Shown here in pieces: positions 7,744 to 16,601 of a stretch of DNA of 64,000 bases (its first letter is position 1; each line of letters begins with the position of its first letter). The position numbers and the translations under genes are program-made. The DNA comes from Chitinophagales bacterium (GTDB taxonomy: Bacteria > Bacteroidota > Bacteroidia > Chitinophagales > Chitinophagaceae). The stretch covers positions 2,108,001-2,172,000 of the forward strand of contig JAFLBJ010000001.1 in assembly GCA_017303415.1 (NCBI GenBank), given 5' to 3'. Under the pieces are notes generated by a model. That model saw only the letters and a list, made by a program, of their open reading frames with translations. It searched no databases and was not told the origin of the DNA.

Positions 7744-8943
7744 ATGGCTTCACCTGTCTACCTTCTTCTACAGATCAAACGCTACACAGAACAGGTGTTG
7801 ATGTGGCCATTTGTGGCTTATGGAAGGCTCCGGGCCTCCCGGGAGCCATCAATTACGGCGTACGACCTGGTTTGCTTTTTTCCGGGCTATGCCCTCGGCG
7901 GAGCCGAAAAGGTACATGCCGATGTGGTGGATTGCTTTCCGGATAAACGTATTCTGATCTATTTCACCCGACGTTCGGCCAACGACAAAATGTTGCACCT
8001 TTTTCAACGCGAAGGGGTCACTATCCGTGATATCAGTGCCTGGACCGATAATAAATACAAATACTGGCAGAATTTTATCTGGAGGGGTATTTGTGCCGGC
8101 CTGATCGTCCGACAGAAAAACAAACCCGTTGTATTTTCCGGTCAATGCAATTTTGGCTATAAAGTCTTGCCGCATTTGCCAACCGGGGTCCGAAAGGTGG
8201 AACTGATCCATGTAGCAGAAAAAAAATTCTCCTGGATCACCTTTCCTTTTATTGGTTTGATCGATCAGCGGGTCATGATCTCAGACATCATCATTCAACG
8301 GGCTCTTCATTTCTATCGATCCATTGGCGTTCCAACTAAATATGATCAACGTATTCAAAAGATCATCAACCACACAGAGCTGCCACCCGATGTACCGGTG
8401 CGTACCTATACAGATCCATTAAAAGTGTATTATGCCGGGCGGGGTGGGTATCCAAAACGACTGTATCTCCTGATGGAGGTAGTTCGGAAGAGTAAACAAT
8501 TGAACCTACCCATAGAATTTCATTTTGCCGGCAGCATCGCTGATGAGATTCCGGCTGAATTGACAAAGGATATAATTTACCATGGCGAACTGCAGGGTGG
8601 GGAGGCCATGCGTACCCTTCATCAAAAAATGGATATCCTGTTCATGTCCTCCGCCTCAGAAGCCTTCCCGATGTTGATCATGGAAGCCATGGCCAATGGG
8701 GTAGTGGTGATATCCACCAGTGTTGGAGGTATCCCCGAACATATCCATACCGGTAATAATGGCCTGCTGATCACCGCAGAGGATGAAAATGCGATCGTGG
8801 ATGAATTGCTCTATGCTCTTCAGGAGCTTAGCCGCGACAGGGAACAAATAAAACGGCTTGCCGAAGCAAGCCGCCAATACGCGTTCAATTATTTTGGTAA
8901 AAAACCTTTCTGCGAAGGGTATCGCAAGGCTTTATTTGGATAA
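7744..8943 (+). CDS. Glycosyltransferase family 4 (group 1)
   Basis: The protein has 399 residues with a GT-B fold. The N-terminal half carries the acceptor-side motif GYALGGAEKVHADV. The C-terminal half has the donor-binding segment VYYAGRGGYPKRLYLL and the GT4 E-x7-E motif EAFPMLIMEAMANG, followed by VVVISTSVGGIPEHI. It is the only plus-strand gene of the first glycan island and is convergent with the YfhO gene, with a 3-base gap. It has its own TAAGTTTG promoter element. Sugar specificity is unknown. Confidence 0.92.
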   Translation: MASPVYLLLQIKRYTEQVLMWPFVAYGRLRASREPSITAYDLVCFFPGYALGGAEKVHADVVDCFPDKRILIYFTRRSANDKMLHLFQREGVTIRDISAWTDNKYKYWQNFIWRGICAGLIVRQKNKPVVFSGQCNFGYKVLPHLPTGVRKVELIHVAEKKFSWITFPFIGLIDQRVMISDIIIQRALHFYRSIGVPTKYDQRIQKIINHTELPPDVPVRTYTDPLKVYYAGRGGYPKRLYLLMEVVRKSKQLNLPIEFHFAGSIADEIPAELTKDIIYHGELQGGEAMRTLHQKMDILFMSSASEAFPMLIMEAMANGVVVISTSVGGIPEHIHTGNNGLLITAEDENAIVDELLYALQELSRDREQIKRLAEASRQYAFNYFGKKPFCEGYRKALFG

Positions 8944-8946
8944 TGA

Positions 8947-11460
8947 TCAGGCCGTTTTTTTACTCCTCCGCCACAACATAAACCCGCCAAGGATCAATAA
9001 CACATACACAAAAATACTCGACCAGAGTACAAGGGTATTGCCCAACCGATACGAATCCGGGTCAAAATGAAATTTGATCGTATGCTTTCCGGCTGGAACA
9101 GATAATCCACGCAGGGCATAATTGACCTTAATGATCTCCACCGGTTTATCATCAATGGTAGCCTTCCAACCACCCGGATAATAGATCTCGCTGAACACAG
9201 CAAATTGCTGGGTTGCCGCATTGAAATCATAGGTGATATCATCGTTACGATTCTCTACGAGGCGAATGGAAGCCGTGGAATCCATTTGCGGGGCGGCGGT
9301 GATCAGCGGTTTGAATTTCTCCTGCACAATGGCGGTGTCCCGCAGATTGATGCTGTCCAGGGCCTTCATTTCATCCTTTCCATCTTTTACATACAGGATA
9401 TGCTTCACCAACCAGGCATGGCCAAAAGCTCCAGAATTGATCTGGGGAATGGGCTTGCCATCCTGTGGATTGGCTACAATAAAATACTTTGTATTCAGCA
9501 TGTCGAAGGCCTGCATATTTCCTTTGGACAATTGTTGTTCATACAGGTCCTGGAAAATCGCAAGCTTGGCCGGATGATACCCACCAATGGTATTGTGATA
9601 GTAGGAGGGTAGGGATTCATCAAAAGGAGGAACGGTCTGGTTAAAGACCCGATAGTACCCCGTATCCTGTTTGATCTGCGCATCGGCCTGGGTCATGGCA
9701 AAAGTGTTCTCGTAGGTGGATTCATCCACATAGGATTCCCTGTCCAGATAACGGTTGGCAATGCCTAACAAATCCAGTGAACTGATAACGGTAAGCGAAG
9801 CAAGTGCCAGTCCGGATTTGATCTTTCCCTGCACAAATAACCAGATCAACAGAAAGGAAAGACCAATGAGTACGGTATTCCGTAACATGTCTTTCATGTA
9901 CATGGATTTTCGGTCTTCCTGGATTGCATCGACAAAACCCGAAGCAAATTGTTGTGCTTGCATTTGCGCCTCAGGACCGGGTTGTTGTCCCCCGCGCATG
10001 GCCTGCTGCAGCATCATATTGGAAAAGTTATCACGTAGCCCTGCATCAGAGTTGCCGCTAAAGGATGCAGTGGCATAAAAAGCAAGAAGCACGGCAATAA
10101 GCGCTCCGGTAGTTATACCGGCACGCTTCAGTATTTTGACCCATTCTGCCTTCTCGCGCTTGCCAAAAAATATCTCCTGCAAGGTGAAGGCTGCCATGAC
10201 GGCAAAACAGAGTTGAGGAATGACCAGGGCCATAGTAGGCGCCCTGAATTTTTTATAAAAAGGAAGATAGTCGAACAGGAAATAGTTCACCGCTTCGAAG
10301 TGATTCCCCCATGCGAGGATTATGCCAAATAAACTGGCGGCAACGATCCACCCCAGGTGCCAGGATCGGACAGTAAATAGCCCGATGATAAATAACAAAA
10401 CGATCACAGCACCCAGGTAAACCGGCCCGGATGTGCCCGGCTGAGGGCCCCAATAAGTGGAACCATTTGCCACCTGAAGGGCTGTCTCCTCTGGATAACC
10501 AATCTCGGTGAGCTTTTGGGCAAAGACAGAAGTTTTAAGGTTCTTGCCGGCACTGCCGCCACCATAAGCCGTAGGATGGACCAGGGTTAGTGTTTCACCA
10601 ATGCCATAACTCCAGCGAAAGGCATATTCCTTATCAAGACCACCCGTGGTGGTATTGGGATCGGCTTTGTCTTTCATTTCAGATTCACCACCACGAATGG
10701 AATACTTTGCATAGTCATATGTGGTCAGTGTGGTCACGGCTGAAGTACCCATAGAAACCAGGGCGATCAGGATCCCGATACCCCCACTCAGGAGCAGGTG
10801 ACCCCATTCTTTGGCTTTAATGGCCTGCCAGGCATGGAACAAGGCAATAAATGCGGCAACGATCAGGGTATAGTAAACGATCTGTAAGTGAACGGTTGCC
10901 ATTTGGAGACTAAGGGCTACGGCCAACATCATTGCGCCACCCCAATACTCTTTTCTAAAAAGAAGGAGAAAACCACCGATCACGGCAGGTGCCATGGCGA
11001 TAGCTTGCATCTTGGTATCATGCCCCACTTCCACAATGATGGGATCATAGGTAGAATAGGCATAGGCCAGTGCACTCAATACCCCGATCCAGGGTTTGAC
11101 CGGTAAGATCAAAGCGAGGATATAAAAACTCAAACAGGCCAGAAAGAAAAAACTGATCGGTTTGGGCAGTCCCAGGGTCAGAACAGAATAGATATGGTTG
11201 ACCGTAACAGGGTGCGTCTGCCCAATGATGATCTGGTAGGCAGGCATACCGGCAAACATGCTATTGGACCAAAGCGGGTAGTGCCCGTATTTCTCTTTGA
11301 ATTCGTAGGATTTCTGGGCCATGGCCTTCCAGCGTTGAAAGTCATGTTGCTCCACCACCTCTCCCCGCAATACCGGTGCGCAATAGATCACCGACACCAC
11401 AAGAAAAATTGCCACGGCCGCCAAATGGGGCCATCCTTTCTGGAACCAATGCTTATTCAT
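8947..11460 (-). CDS. YfhO family multi-spanning membrane protein
   Basis: This 837-residue protein opens with a transmembrane segment (AAVAIFLVVSVIYCAPV) and the conserved motif VVEQHDFQRW. About a dozen hydrophobic segments extend to around residue 560. A long extracytoplasmic beta-rich domain follows, with DESLPSYYHNTIGGYHPAKL, then YPGGWKATIDDKPV and NYALRGLSVPAGKH, and a last transmembrane segment precedes the basic tail RRSKKTA. YfhO proteins resemble GT-C lipid-linked-sugar glycosyltransferases, and Gram-positive relatives act in lipoteichoic-acid glycosylation. Here a role in glycan or lipid glycosylation at the inner membrane is inferred. The length is normal for Bacteroidota members. 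Confidence 0.88.
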   Translation of the reverse strand: MNKHWFQKGWPHLAAVAIFLVVSVIYCAPVLRGEVVEQHDFQRWKAMAQKSYEFKEKYGHYPLWSNSMFAGMPAYQIIIGQTHPVTVNHIYSVLTLGLPKPISFFFLACLSFYILALILPVKPWIGVLSALAYAYSTYDPIIVEVGHDTKMQAIAMAPAVIGGFLLLFRKEYWGGAMMLAVALSLQMATVHLQIVYYTLIVAAFIALFHAWQAIKAKEWGHLLLSGGIGILIALVSMGTSAVTTLTTYDYAKYSIRGGESEMKDKADPNTTTGGLDKEYAFRWSYGIGETLTLVHPTAYGGGSAGKNLKTSVFAQKLTEIGYPEETALQVANGSTYWGPQPGTSGPVYLGAVIVLLFIIGLFTVRSWHLGWIVAASLFGIILAWGNHFEAVNYFLFDYLPFYKKFRAPTMALVIPQLCFAVMAAFTLQEIFFGKREKAEWVKILKRAGITTGALIAVLLAFYATASFSGNSDAGLRDNFSNMMLQQAMRGGQQPGPEAQMQAQQFASGFVDAIQEDRKSMYMKDMLRNTVLIGLSFLLIWLFVQGKIKSGLALASLTVISSLDLLGIANRYLDRESYVDESTYENTFAMTQADAQIKQDTGYYRVFNQTVPPFDESLPSYYHNTIGGYHPAKLAIFQDLYEQQLSKGNMQAFDMLNTKYFIVANPQDGKPIPQINSGAFGHAWLVKHILYVKDGKDEMKALDSINLRDTAIVQEKFKPLITAAPQMDSTASIRLVENRNDDITYDFNAATQQFAVFSEIYYPGGWKATIDDKPVEIIKVNYALRGLSVPAGKHTIKFHFDPDSYRLGNTLVLWSSIFVYVLLILGGFMLWRRSKKTA

Positions 11461-11515
11461 AATTAGGCGGTTGTTAAGGCTGACAAAATAATGCTATTTT
11501 ACACTAAATTAGTCC

Positions 11516-11821
11516 ATGCGCTGGCTATTATTTTTGTCCCGGGTGGCCCTGATCTGCAATCTGTTTTTCCTGGTCGCCCTCTCCTTACGGTTGTGGAACT
11601 GGATCGGTAGTGCCGATCTGCAATCCACCATAATCATCCTGGGCTATGTATTGTCCATGTTGTTCAATCCCCTGACTGTACTTACCTGTCTTTTTGTTTA
11701 TATCCTGAACCGCCAAAAATTAGCCGTGGTTCCAGGCTGGCTTATTGTGACCAATGTGGTCTTTTTATTTCTGCAACTCATATTTGTCCTCTCGCTGAAT
11801 ATTGACGAAATCAAAACCTGA
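11516..11821 (+). CDS. Small membrane protein, function unknown
   Basis: The protein has 101 residues and three predicted transmembrane segments (about 6-28, 36-62 and 72-95), with few charged residues between them (RLWNWIGS, NRQKLAVVPG). I do not recognise a family. It ends 2 bases before the start of the queuosine-precursor transporter, so the two are probably translated from one transcript. Its hydrophobic helices and start-to-stop packing with the next gene support it being real. A weak promoter-like TATTTTAC lies 16 bases upstream of the ATG. Confidence 0.7.
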   Translation: MRWLLFLSRVALICNLFFLVALSLRLWNWIGSADLQSTIIILGYVLSMLFNPLTVLTCLFVYILNRQKLAVVPGWLIVTNVVFLFLQLIFVLSLNIDEIKT

Positions 11822-11823
11822 TC

Positions 11824-12627
11824 ATGATACAAAGCATCCTCAAAGATCGTCCTACCCGACTTTTTCTGGTACTGGGCGCTGTATTTGTCGCCAATGCGCT
11901 CATCGCCGAAGTGATCGGGGTGAAGATTTTTTCACTGGAGGCGACGCTGGGATGGAAACCGGCGGATTGGAATATCCTTGGCAATACATTTTCATTTAAC
12001 CTGACGGCCGGGGTACTGTTATGGCCGGTGGTCTTTATCATGACCGATCTGATCAATGAATATTATGGCATGAAAGGGGTGCGGTTTCTTTCCTATCTCA
12101 CCGTGGCACTTATCGCGTATGCTTTCCTCATTTTCTTTGGGGCCATTCATCTTACCCCGGCCGGATTTTGGGCCAACGATTATTTTAAGGGTGTAACGGA
12201 TAGCAATGCGGCTTATGCAGGGGTTCTTGGACAAACGCAGGCCATCATCATCGCTTCCCTGATCGCCTTCCTGATCGGACAGGTATTGGATGTATATGTA
12301 TTTCATTTTATAAAAAAGAGAACGGGAGAGAAGAGTATCTGGCTCCGGGCAACCGGGTCAACATTTGTGTCGCAATTTGTGGACAGTTTTGTCGTCTTGT
12401 TCGTTGCCTTTTATGTGGCACCCCGCCTCACCGGTCAAACCAACCCCTGGACCTTTGGTATGGTGATGACCATTTGTATTGGAAACTATATTTACAAATT
12501 TATCATGGCGATCGTTCTTACCCCGGTAATTTACCTGGTACACGGATTCATTGAGAAATACTTGGGACATGATAAAGCGGCAGAGATGAAGCGTGCAGCG
12601 ATGGCGGAGGAAGGAAGAACAAGGTAA
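11824..12627 (+). CDS. yhhQ: Queuosine precursor transporter (YhhQ/VUT family)
   Basis: The protein has 267 residues and about six transmembrane segments. ANALIAEVIGVKIFSL and VFIMTDLINEYYGMKGVRF are hallmark motifs of the YhhQ (DUF165/VUT) family. TGSTFVSQFVDSFVVLF in the second half is the other conserved block. E. coli YhhQ imports preQ0/preQ1 for queuosine modification of tRNA, and the same role is expected here. The C-terminal tail (DKAAEMKRAAMAEE) is cytoplasmic and charged. No preQ1 riboswitch is seen upstream. Its 3' end begins an array of 7-base repeats that runs towards the convergent Nudix gene. Confidence 0.9.
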   Translation: MIQSILKDRPTRLFLVLGAVFVANALIAEVIGVKIFSLEATLGWKPADWNILGNTFSFNLTAGVLLWPVVFIMTDLINEYYGMKGVRFLSYLTVALIAYAFLIFFGAIHLTPAGFWANDYFKGVTDSNAAYAGVLGQTQAIIIASLIAFLIGQVLDVYVFHFIKKRTGEKSIWLRATGSTFVSQFVDSFVVLFVAFYVAPRLTGQTNPWTFGMVMTICIGNYIYKFIMAIVLTPVIYLVHGFIEKYLGHDKAAEMKRAAMAEEGRTR

Positions 12628-12740
12628 TAAGGAGTAAGAAATTAGAAACATGAAATAAGGAAGTACTTGGATTACCTAAGGAAAAATCGGCTGTCGGATA
12701 CTTTACTTATTCCTTATTTCAAATTTCTTATTTTTTATTC
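12626..12740. repeat. Heptamer-periodic inverted repeat between convergent genes
   Basis: The left arm 12626-12660 is five 7-base units (AATAAGG, AGTAAGA, AATTAGA, AACATGA, AATAAGG). The right arm 12700-12740 is units such as TTATTCC, TTATTTC, AAATTTC and TTATTTT, roughly the reverse complement. The arms overlap the transporter stop codon and the last codons of the Nudix gene. Together they can form a long AU-rich hairpin and may act as a two-way terminator. Confidence 0.65.
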
Positions 12741-13192
12741 TTTACTATTTCCGCAACGATTTTATCAATCGGTAAGGTCACGGCTTCCGGGGTAAATTCT
12801 TCCCAGTTTAACAAGCGAAAGGTTTCGGTTTCCTTGGTACGCTCATAGATCTCCATCTGTTGCTCATCAAAATCAAAGGGCTTATCGCGAAAAGGTACTT
12901 TGATCTCCTCCAGGGGATGAGCGAAATAATAGATCGAAATGATCTGGTGAGAGGGGTTAAAAGCCGACATCTGAAAGTAATCGGTAGTATAAATATGATC
13001 TCCGATACGGGCTTCAATATTCATTTCTTCTTTTAGTTCACGACGAAGGCAATCACGGGTGCCTTCTCCAAATTCCAACCCACCTCCCGGGAATTTGGTA
13101 TAAAATCCCCCACGGATATATTCATCACTGACGACTACCTGTTTTTTTTCATTGAGGATAATGCCGTACACACGGATGTTGAAAAAACTCAT
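12728..13192 (-). CDS. Nudix hydrolase
   Basis: The protein has 154 residues. The Nudix box runs GGLEFGEGTRDCLRRELKEE and then MNIE, matching GX5EX7REUXEEXGU except that Asn replaces the second conserved Gly. The catalytic REXXEE glutamates are intact. Nudix enzymes hydrolyse a nucleoside diphosphate linked to another group, and the substrate here is unknown. It starts 2 bases after the corA stop, so it is probably the last gene of the phosphorylase-dapF-corA-Nudix run. The last residues (VKNKK) are encoded inside the right arm of the heptamer repeat. Confidence 0.88.
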   Translation of the reverse strand: MSFFNIRVYGIILNEKKQVVVSDEYIRGGFYTKFPGGGLEFGEGTRDCLRRELKEEMNIEARIGDHIYTTDYFQMSAFNPSHQIISIYYFAHPLEEIKVPFRDKPFDFDEQQMEIYERTKETETFRLLNWEEFTPEAVTLPIDKIVAEIVKNKK

Positions 13193-13194
13193 GC

Positions 13195-14133
13195 CTACAG
13201 AATTTTTTTACGTAAAAAGAACCAGCCGATGATCAGGGCGATCACCAGCGATAGGATGACAACGATAAGAAAGGCGTACCTCGATTCCTCAAACCCATTG
13301 CGCACGTTCATCCCAAAAATACTGGAAATGAGTACGGGAAGGGTCAGCACGATTGTGATCACGGAAAGCCTTTTCAGCACTTCGTTTTGATTATTGGCAA
13401 TGATGCTGGCAAAAGCATCCAGGGTGCTGCTCAGGATATTGGTATAGATATTGGCCATTTCAAGGGCCTGGGATGTGTCAACGATCAAATCTTCAAGATA
13501 TTCCCGCTCTTCTTCGGTCAACCCCAGGAAATTGGTACGGGCCAGTTTCATGAACAATAATTCATTGCTTCGCAGGGAGGTGACAAAATAAACCAGGCTT
13601 TTCTGGATACGCATCAATTGAAGCAGGTGCTCATTCCGGTTCGCATCGTACAATTTCTGCTCGAGAATATTACGCCGGTGATTGATCTCTTTGAGGTATT
13701 CAATTGAATTCTGCACCACCTTTTCAAAGATCTTCAGCACCATCATATTCTTTTTGTCGGGATGCCGGTTTTGAAAGGTGTTCAGGAATTTCTTCATCGC
13801 CGGGTTCTCAAAGGAGTTTACCGTTACGATCTGGTGGTGGGTCAGGATGATACAAATCGGGATGGTGATGTAATAGGCATCACTATCGTTGAAGGAATTG
13901 TTCTCCGTTGGCGTTTTAAGTACAATGAGTTTAACATTGTCATCTTCCTCATAACGTGCCCTTTCATCAATATCCAGCGAGTCGGTCAAAAAGTCAACGG
14001 GGATATCCAGTTGTTCGGATAATTCCGTGAATTCCTCCTGCTTGAACGGAGGGAGAATATTCACCCAGGCGCCATTCTCTGGTCTTTCAATGGCCACAGT
14101 TTGGTGATCGATATTCTTGAAGTACTGGATCAT
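13195..14133 (-). CDS. corA: CorA family divalent cation transporter
   Basis: The protein has 312 residues. An N-terminal cytoplasmic alpha/beta domain is followed by a long helical region and two C-terminal transmembrane segments. The selectivity motif GMN (in SIFGMNVRNGFEES) follows the first, and the protein ends with VVILSLVIALIIGWFFLRKK. This is the pentameric CorA architecture for Mg2+ (or Co2+/Ni2+) movement across the inner membrane. The length is typical. It lies 39 bases downstream of dapF and 2 bases upstream of the Nudix gene on the same strand. Confidence 0.93.
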   Translation of the reverse strand: MIQYFKNIDHQTVAIERPENGAWVNILPPFKQEEFTELSEQLDIPVDFLTDSLDIDERARYEEDDNVKLIVLKTPTENNSFNDSDAYYITIPICIILTHHQIVTVNSFENPAMKKFLNTFQNRHPDKKNMMVLKIFEKVVQNSIEYLKEINHRRNILEQKLYDANRNEHLLQLMRIQKSLVYFVTSLRSNELLFMKLARTNFLGLTEEEREYLEDLIVDTSQALEMANIYTNILSSTLDAFASIIANNQNEVLKRLSVITIVLTLPVLISSIFGMNVRNGFEESRYAFLIVVILSLVIALIIGWFFLRKKIL

Positions 14134-14172
14134 CCGGGTAAAGGTAGGGGTGGGTGGGGAGAGTAAAAATTT

Positions 14173-14958
14173 TTAAATCGAGAGGGTTCCTTCAAATACT
14201 TTTTCAGCAGGCCCGCAAAGCCAGATATTTTCAAACCGGTCATCTCCGGTTCTGTCATACTCCACACTAAGCTTTCCACCGGGTGTGGTCACTTCCACTT
14301 CATTAAAACCATTTTCATTGTGATAGCAAACGATGGCGGCAGCAGTAACACCGGTGCCACAGGAATAGGTTTCGTTTTCCACGCCCCTTTCGTAGGTCCT
14401 TACACTGATCTTGTCATCTTCCCCGAGGTGTTCAACAAAATTGACATTGATCCCTTCCTTTTCAAATTCTTTGCTGTAACGGATATCCCGGCCTTTACGA
14501 AAAACATCCACTTCGGCCAGCATGGGTACGAATTTGATATAGTGCGGCGAACCAGTGTTCAATACATAATCCGACCCCATTTTTTTTATACTCGTTACAT
14601 CCATCATCTTCAGGGATACGGTACCATCACTATCGATCTCGGCTTCATGTGGGCCATCGGAGGCCAGAAAATGATAGGTAGATTGGGCTAGACCCAGATG
14701 GGAGGCAAATTTGACAATACAACGTCCGCCATTTCCACACATGCTTCCTTCCCGTCCATCGGCGTTGTAATACTTCATCTCAAAATCATATCCCTCCAGG
14801 GAATTGAAAGTCATGAGCCCATCGGCACCGATACCAAACCGACGGTCACAAAGAAAATGGATCTGTTCAGTGGTCAGCGAATCATAACCACCGTTCCGGT
14901 TGTCGAGCAGGATAAAATCATTTCCGGTTCCCTGGTATTTGAAAAATTGGATAAGCAT
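14173..14958 (-). CDS. dapF: Diaminopimelate epimerase
   Basis: The protein has 261 residues. DapF interconverts LL- and meso-diaminopimelate for lysine and peptidoglycan synthesis. Both catalytic cysteines are present, one in MCGNGGRC and one in SCGTGVTAAA, and the N-terminus FFKYQGTGNDFILLDNR is diagnostic. It lies 26 bases downstream of the nucleoside phosphorylase gene on the same strand, so the two may be co-transcribed, although they share no pathway. Confidence 0.96.
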   Translation of the reverse strand: MLIQFFKYQGTGNDFILLDNRNGGYDSLTTEQIHFLCDRRFGIGADGLMTFNSLEGYDFEMKYYNADGREGSMCGNGGRCIVKFASHLGLAQSTYHFLASDGPHEAEIDSDGTVSLKMMDVTSIKKMGSDYVLNTGSPHYIKFVPMLAEVDVFRKGRDIRYSKEFEKEGINVNFVEHLGEDDKISVRTYERGVENETYSCGTGVTAAAIVCYHNENGFNEVEVTTPGGKLSVEYDRTGDDRFENIWLCGPAEKVFEGTLSI

Positions 14959-14984
14959 AAGGGTACAAAATTACGAAGCCTGAT

Positions 14985-15863
14985 TTATTCTATGTCTTTG
15001 ATAATATCCAGCGATTTTACGATCAGGTTTTCTACCGCGGCAGCACCGTCCGGAGAGAATTGTTTCAATACCCGGTTGGCGACGATCACATTCAGCGACA
15101 GACAGTGGTGGCCAAGTAATTTACCAAGACCATAAATGGCCGAGGTCTCCATTTCAAAATTGGTGATCCGGTAGCGCCCAAACCGGAACTGGGTAAGCCG
15201 GTCGATAAGGTCAGGCTGGGCCACACCCAAACGCAGAACCCGTCCCTGCGGGCCATAGAAACCCGGGCAGGTAACCGTAATGCCATGGTGATAATCCTTT
15301 CCAAAATGTTTGAGCAGAGAGGCGCCGGCCCCGAATATATAGGGGTGGGCGATCCCGTTATGCAGTTGGGTAAAGGTGATGAAGGATTGAAGGAGTTGCT
15401 GCTCTTCATCATTCTGTTGCATCCGGTAAAAATTCATCAGGTTGTCAATACCCAGGCCATGGGTAGAGCAAACAAAACTATCTACAGGGATATCGTCCTG
15501 CAGGGCACCGGAGGTGCCCAGACGAATAATATTCAGGGAGCGTAAGGAGGGGCGTATACTTCGCGTACTGAGATCAATGTTCACCAGGGCATCGAGTTCG
15601 TTGATGACGATGTCAATATTGTCCGTACCAATGCCACTGGAAAGGACGGTCACCCTTTTTTCGCCCAGATAACCTGTGTGGGAAATGAATTCACGGTGCT
15701 GGGACCTGTGTTCGATGGTGGAAAAATGTTTGCTCACCTGAGCGACCCGGTCAGGGTCTCCAACCGTCAGGATGGTGTGTCCGATTTCTTCAGGGCGTAG
15801 GTCTAAATGATAAACGGCTCCCCGGGCATTGAGGATCAGTTCCGATTCTGCGATACGTTGCAT
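14985..15863 (-). CDS. Nucleoside phosphorylase (uridine phosphorylase-like)
   Basis: The protein has 292 residues of the PNP/UDP phosphorylase superfamily. GDPDRVAQVSKHF, then SSGIGTDNIDIVINEL (phosphate site) and IRLGTSGALQ, are conserved. FEMETSAIYGLGKLLGH supplies the Met-Glu pair that binds the ribose. It should cleave a nucleoside with phosphate to give a base and ribose-1-phosphate. The length and motifs fit uridine phosphorylase best, but substrate preference is not certain. A near-consensus TATATTCG lies on the minus strand about 28-35 bases before the start. It is the first gene of a four-gene minus-strand run. Confidence 0.88.
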   Translation of the reverse strand: MQRIAESELILNARGAVYHLDLRPEEIGHTILTVGDPDRVAQVSKHFSTIEHRSQHREFISHTGYLGEKRVTVLSSGIGTDNIDIVINELDALVNIDLSTRSIRPSLRSLNIIRLGTSGALQDDIPVDSFVCSTHGLGIDNLMNFYRMQQNDEEQQLLQSFITFTQLHNGIAHPYIFGAGASLLKHFGKDYHHGITVTCPGFYGPQGRVLRLGVAQPDLIDRLTQFRFGRYRITNFEMETSAIYGLGKLLGHHCLSLNVIVANRVLKQFSPDGAAAVENLIVKSLDIIKDIE

Positions 15864-15898
15864 GCGTCAATTAGTTAGGTAGATTCTCCCGAATATAC

Positions 15899-15906
15899 TA
15901 ATTTTG
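15899..15906 (+). promoter_or_regulatory. -7 promoter element for tRNA-Cys
   Basis: TAATTTTG (TAnnTTTG) ends 12 bases before the first base of tRNA-Cys, the spacing expected for a transcript that begins just ahead of the mature tRNA. Confidence 0.6.
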
Positions 15907-15918
15907 GCGGCTCTAGCC

Positions 15919-15989
15919 GGTACCGTGGCCGAGTGGCTAGGCAGAGCTCTGCAAAAGCTCCTACAGCAGTTCGAATCTGCTCGGTACCT
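15919..15989 (+). tRNA. tRNA-Cys (GCA)
   Basis: The 71-base cloverleaf has acceptor arms GGTACCG and CGGTACC pairing perfectly. The D arm is GCC/GGC, and the anticodon stem is GAGCT/AGCTC around loop CTGCAAA, giving anticodon GCA. The T arm is AGCAG/CTGCT around TTCGAAT. The discriminator is U73, which cysteinyl-tRNA synthetase recognises. CCA is not encoded. A terminator follows. Confidence 0.97.
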
Positions 15990-15997
15990 CAGCCTTC

Positions 15998-16030
15998 AAC
16001 CACCAAAGCATTCGCGTTGGTGGTTTTTTT
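15998..16030 (+). terminator. Rho-independent terminator after tRNA-Cys
   Basis: A 9-bp stem AACCACCAA/TTGGTGGTT has a 10-base loop and is followed by seven T residues at 16024-16030. Confidence 0.85.
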
Positions 16031-16445
16031 ACATCCAATAGTTCATCAGGAACGAAGAAACAGGCTTCTGCTGTTTCCTTTTCTTTTCGTAGGAGCTGTT
16101 ATACGTGAAGTGAACCTCGTTGGTCTGGTTGCGGTTCAGGTAGCCAACACCAGGTATTTCGACTTCCAATCCCTGAATCAGCAATTCATTGATATAGTAG
16201 GACAGACTGCGGATGTCTGCATAGATCACACAAGCTTCCGATTTTAAACGGTCACATAAAAATTGCACCAGGCTTTCATCCAATCCATTCTTTCGCAAGG
16301 GCGAGAAACTCAGTTTCCGACGGGTTAATACTTCCCCACGGGGCATGGTCAACTCCTCCGTATGAACGTCGAAACGTCCTATGGTGGGGATCTCGAGGTA
16401 TCCTTTTTTTTCAAGGAATTCTCTTAAATGCCGAGCGATTTTCAT
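16029..16445 (-). CDS. HU-CCDC81-like domain protein
   Basis: This 138-residue protein resembles one half of the bacterial CCDC81-type HU fold. An N-terminal LREFLEKKGYLEIPTIGRF is followed by LSFSPLRKNGLDESLVQFL and then GLEVEIPGVGYL. The same order of segments (IGRF, then a DE-x-LV-x-F helix, then GIGTL) appears in the next gene on the same strand, so the two look like divergent paralogues. It ends in a basic stretch, SYEKKRKQQK. No signal peptide or membrane segment is present. Its function is unknown. The family has been linked to DNA-binding folds and to cell-envelope proteins with SPOR domains. Confidence 0.6.
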   Translation of the reverse strand: MKIARHLREFLEKKGYLEIPTIGRFDVHTEELTMPRGEVLTRRKLSFSPLRKNGLDESLVQFLCDRLKSEACVIYADIRSLSYYINELLIQGLEVEIPGVGYLNRNQTNEVHFTYNSSYEKKRKQQKPVSSFLMNYWM

Positions 16446-16601
16446 GATTGGCTTTTTGTTACATCAGCGCATTAAAAATTGGTTTCCCTGACCTGCAGGC
16501 GTAATCTTAGGTTAGCGTTTTGGTTGCTTTAATAGGGGAGCTGGAAATGGGGAAACAATGTTAACAAAATATTCCGAATCGTGCAAGTATTTATTTAAAA
16601 A

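Noticed and set aside
1765..8943. The glycan island as a horizontally acquired element
   Set aside because: Although the FkbM and DUF268 genes look AT-richer, no integrase, transposase, tRNA end or direct repeats flank the region, so transfer cannot be supported from this window alone.
11461..11515. preQ1 riboswitch ahead of the queuosine-precursor transporter operon
   Set aside because: The 55 bases upstream of the operon show no C-rich or A-rich segments that would build the known preQ1 aptamer.
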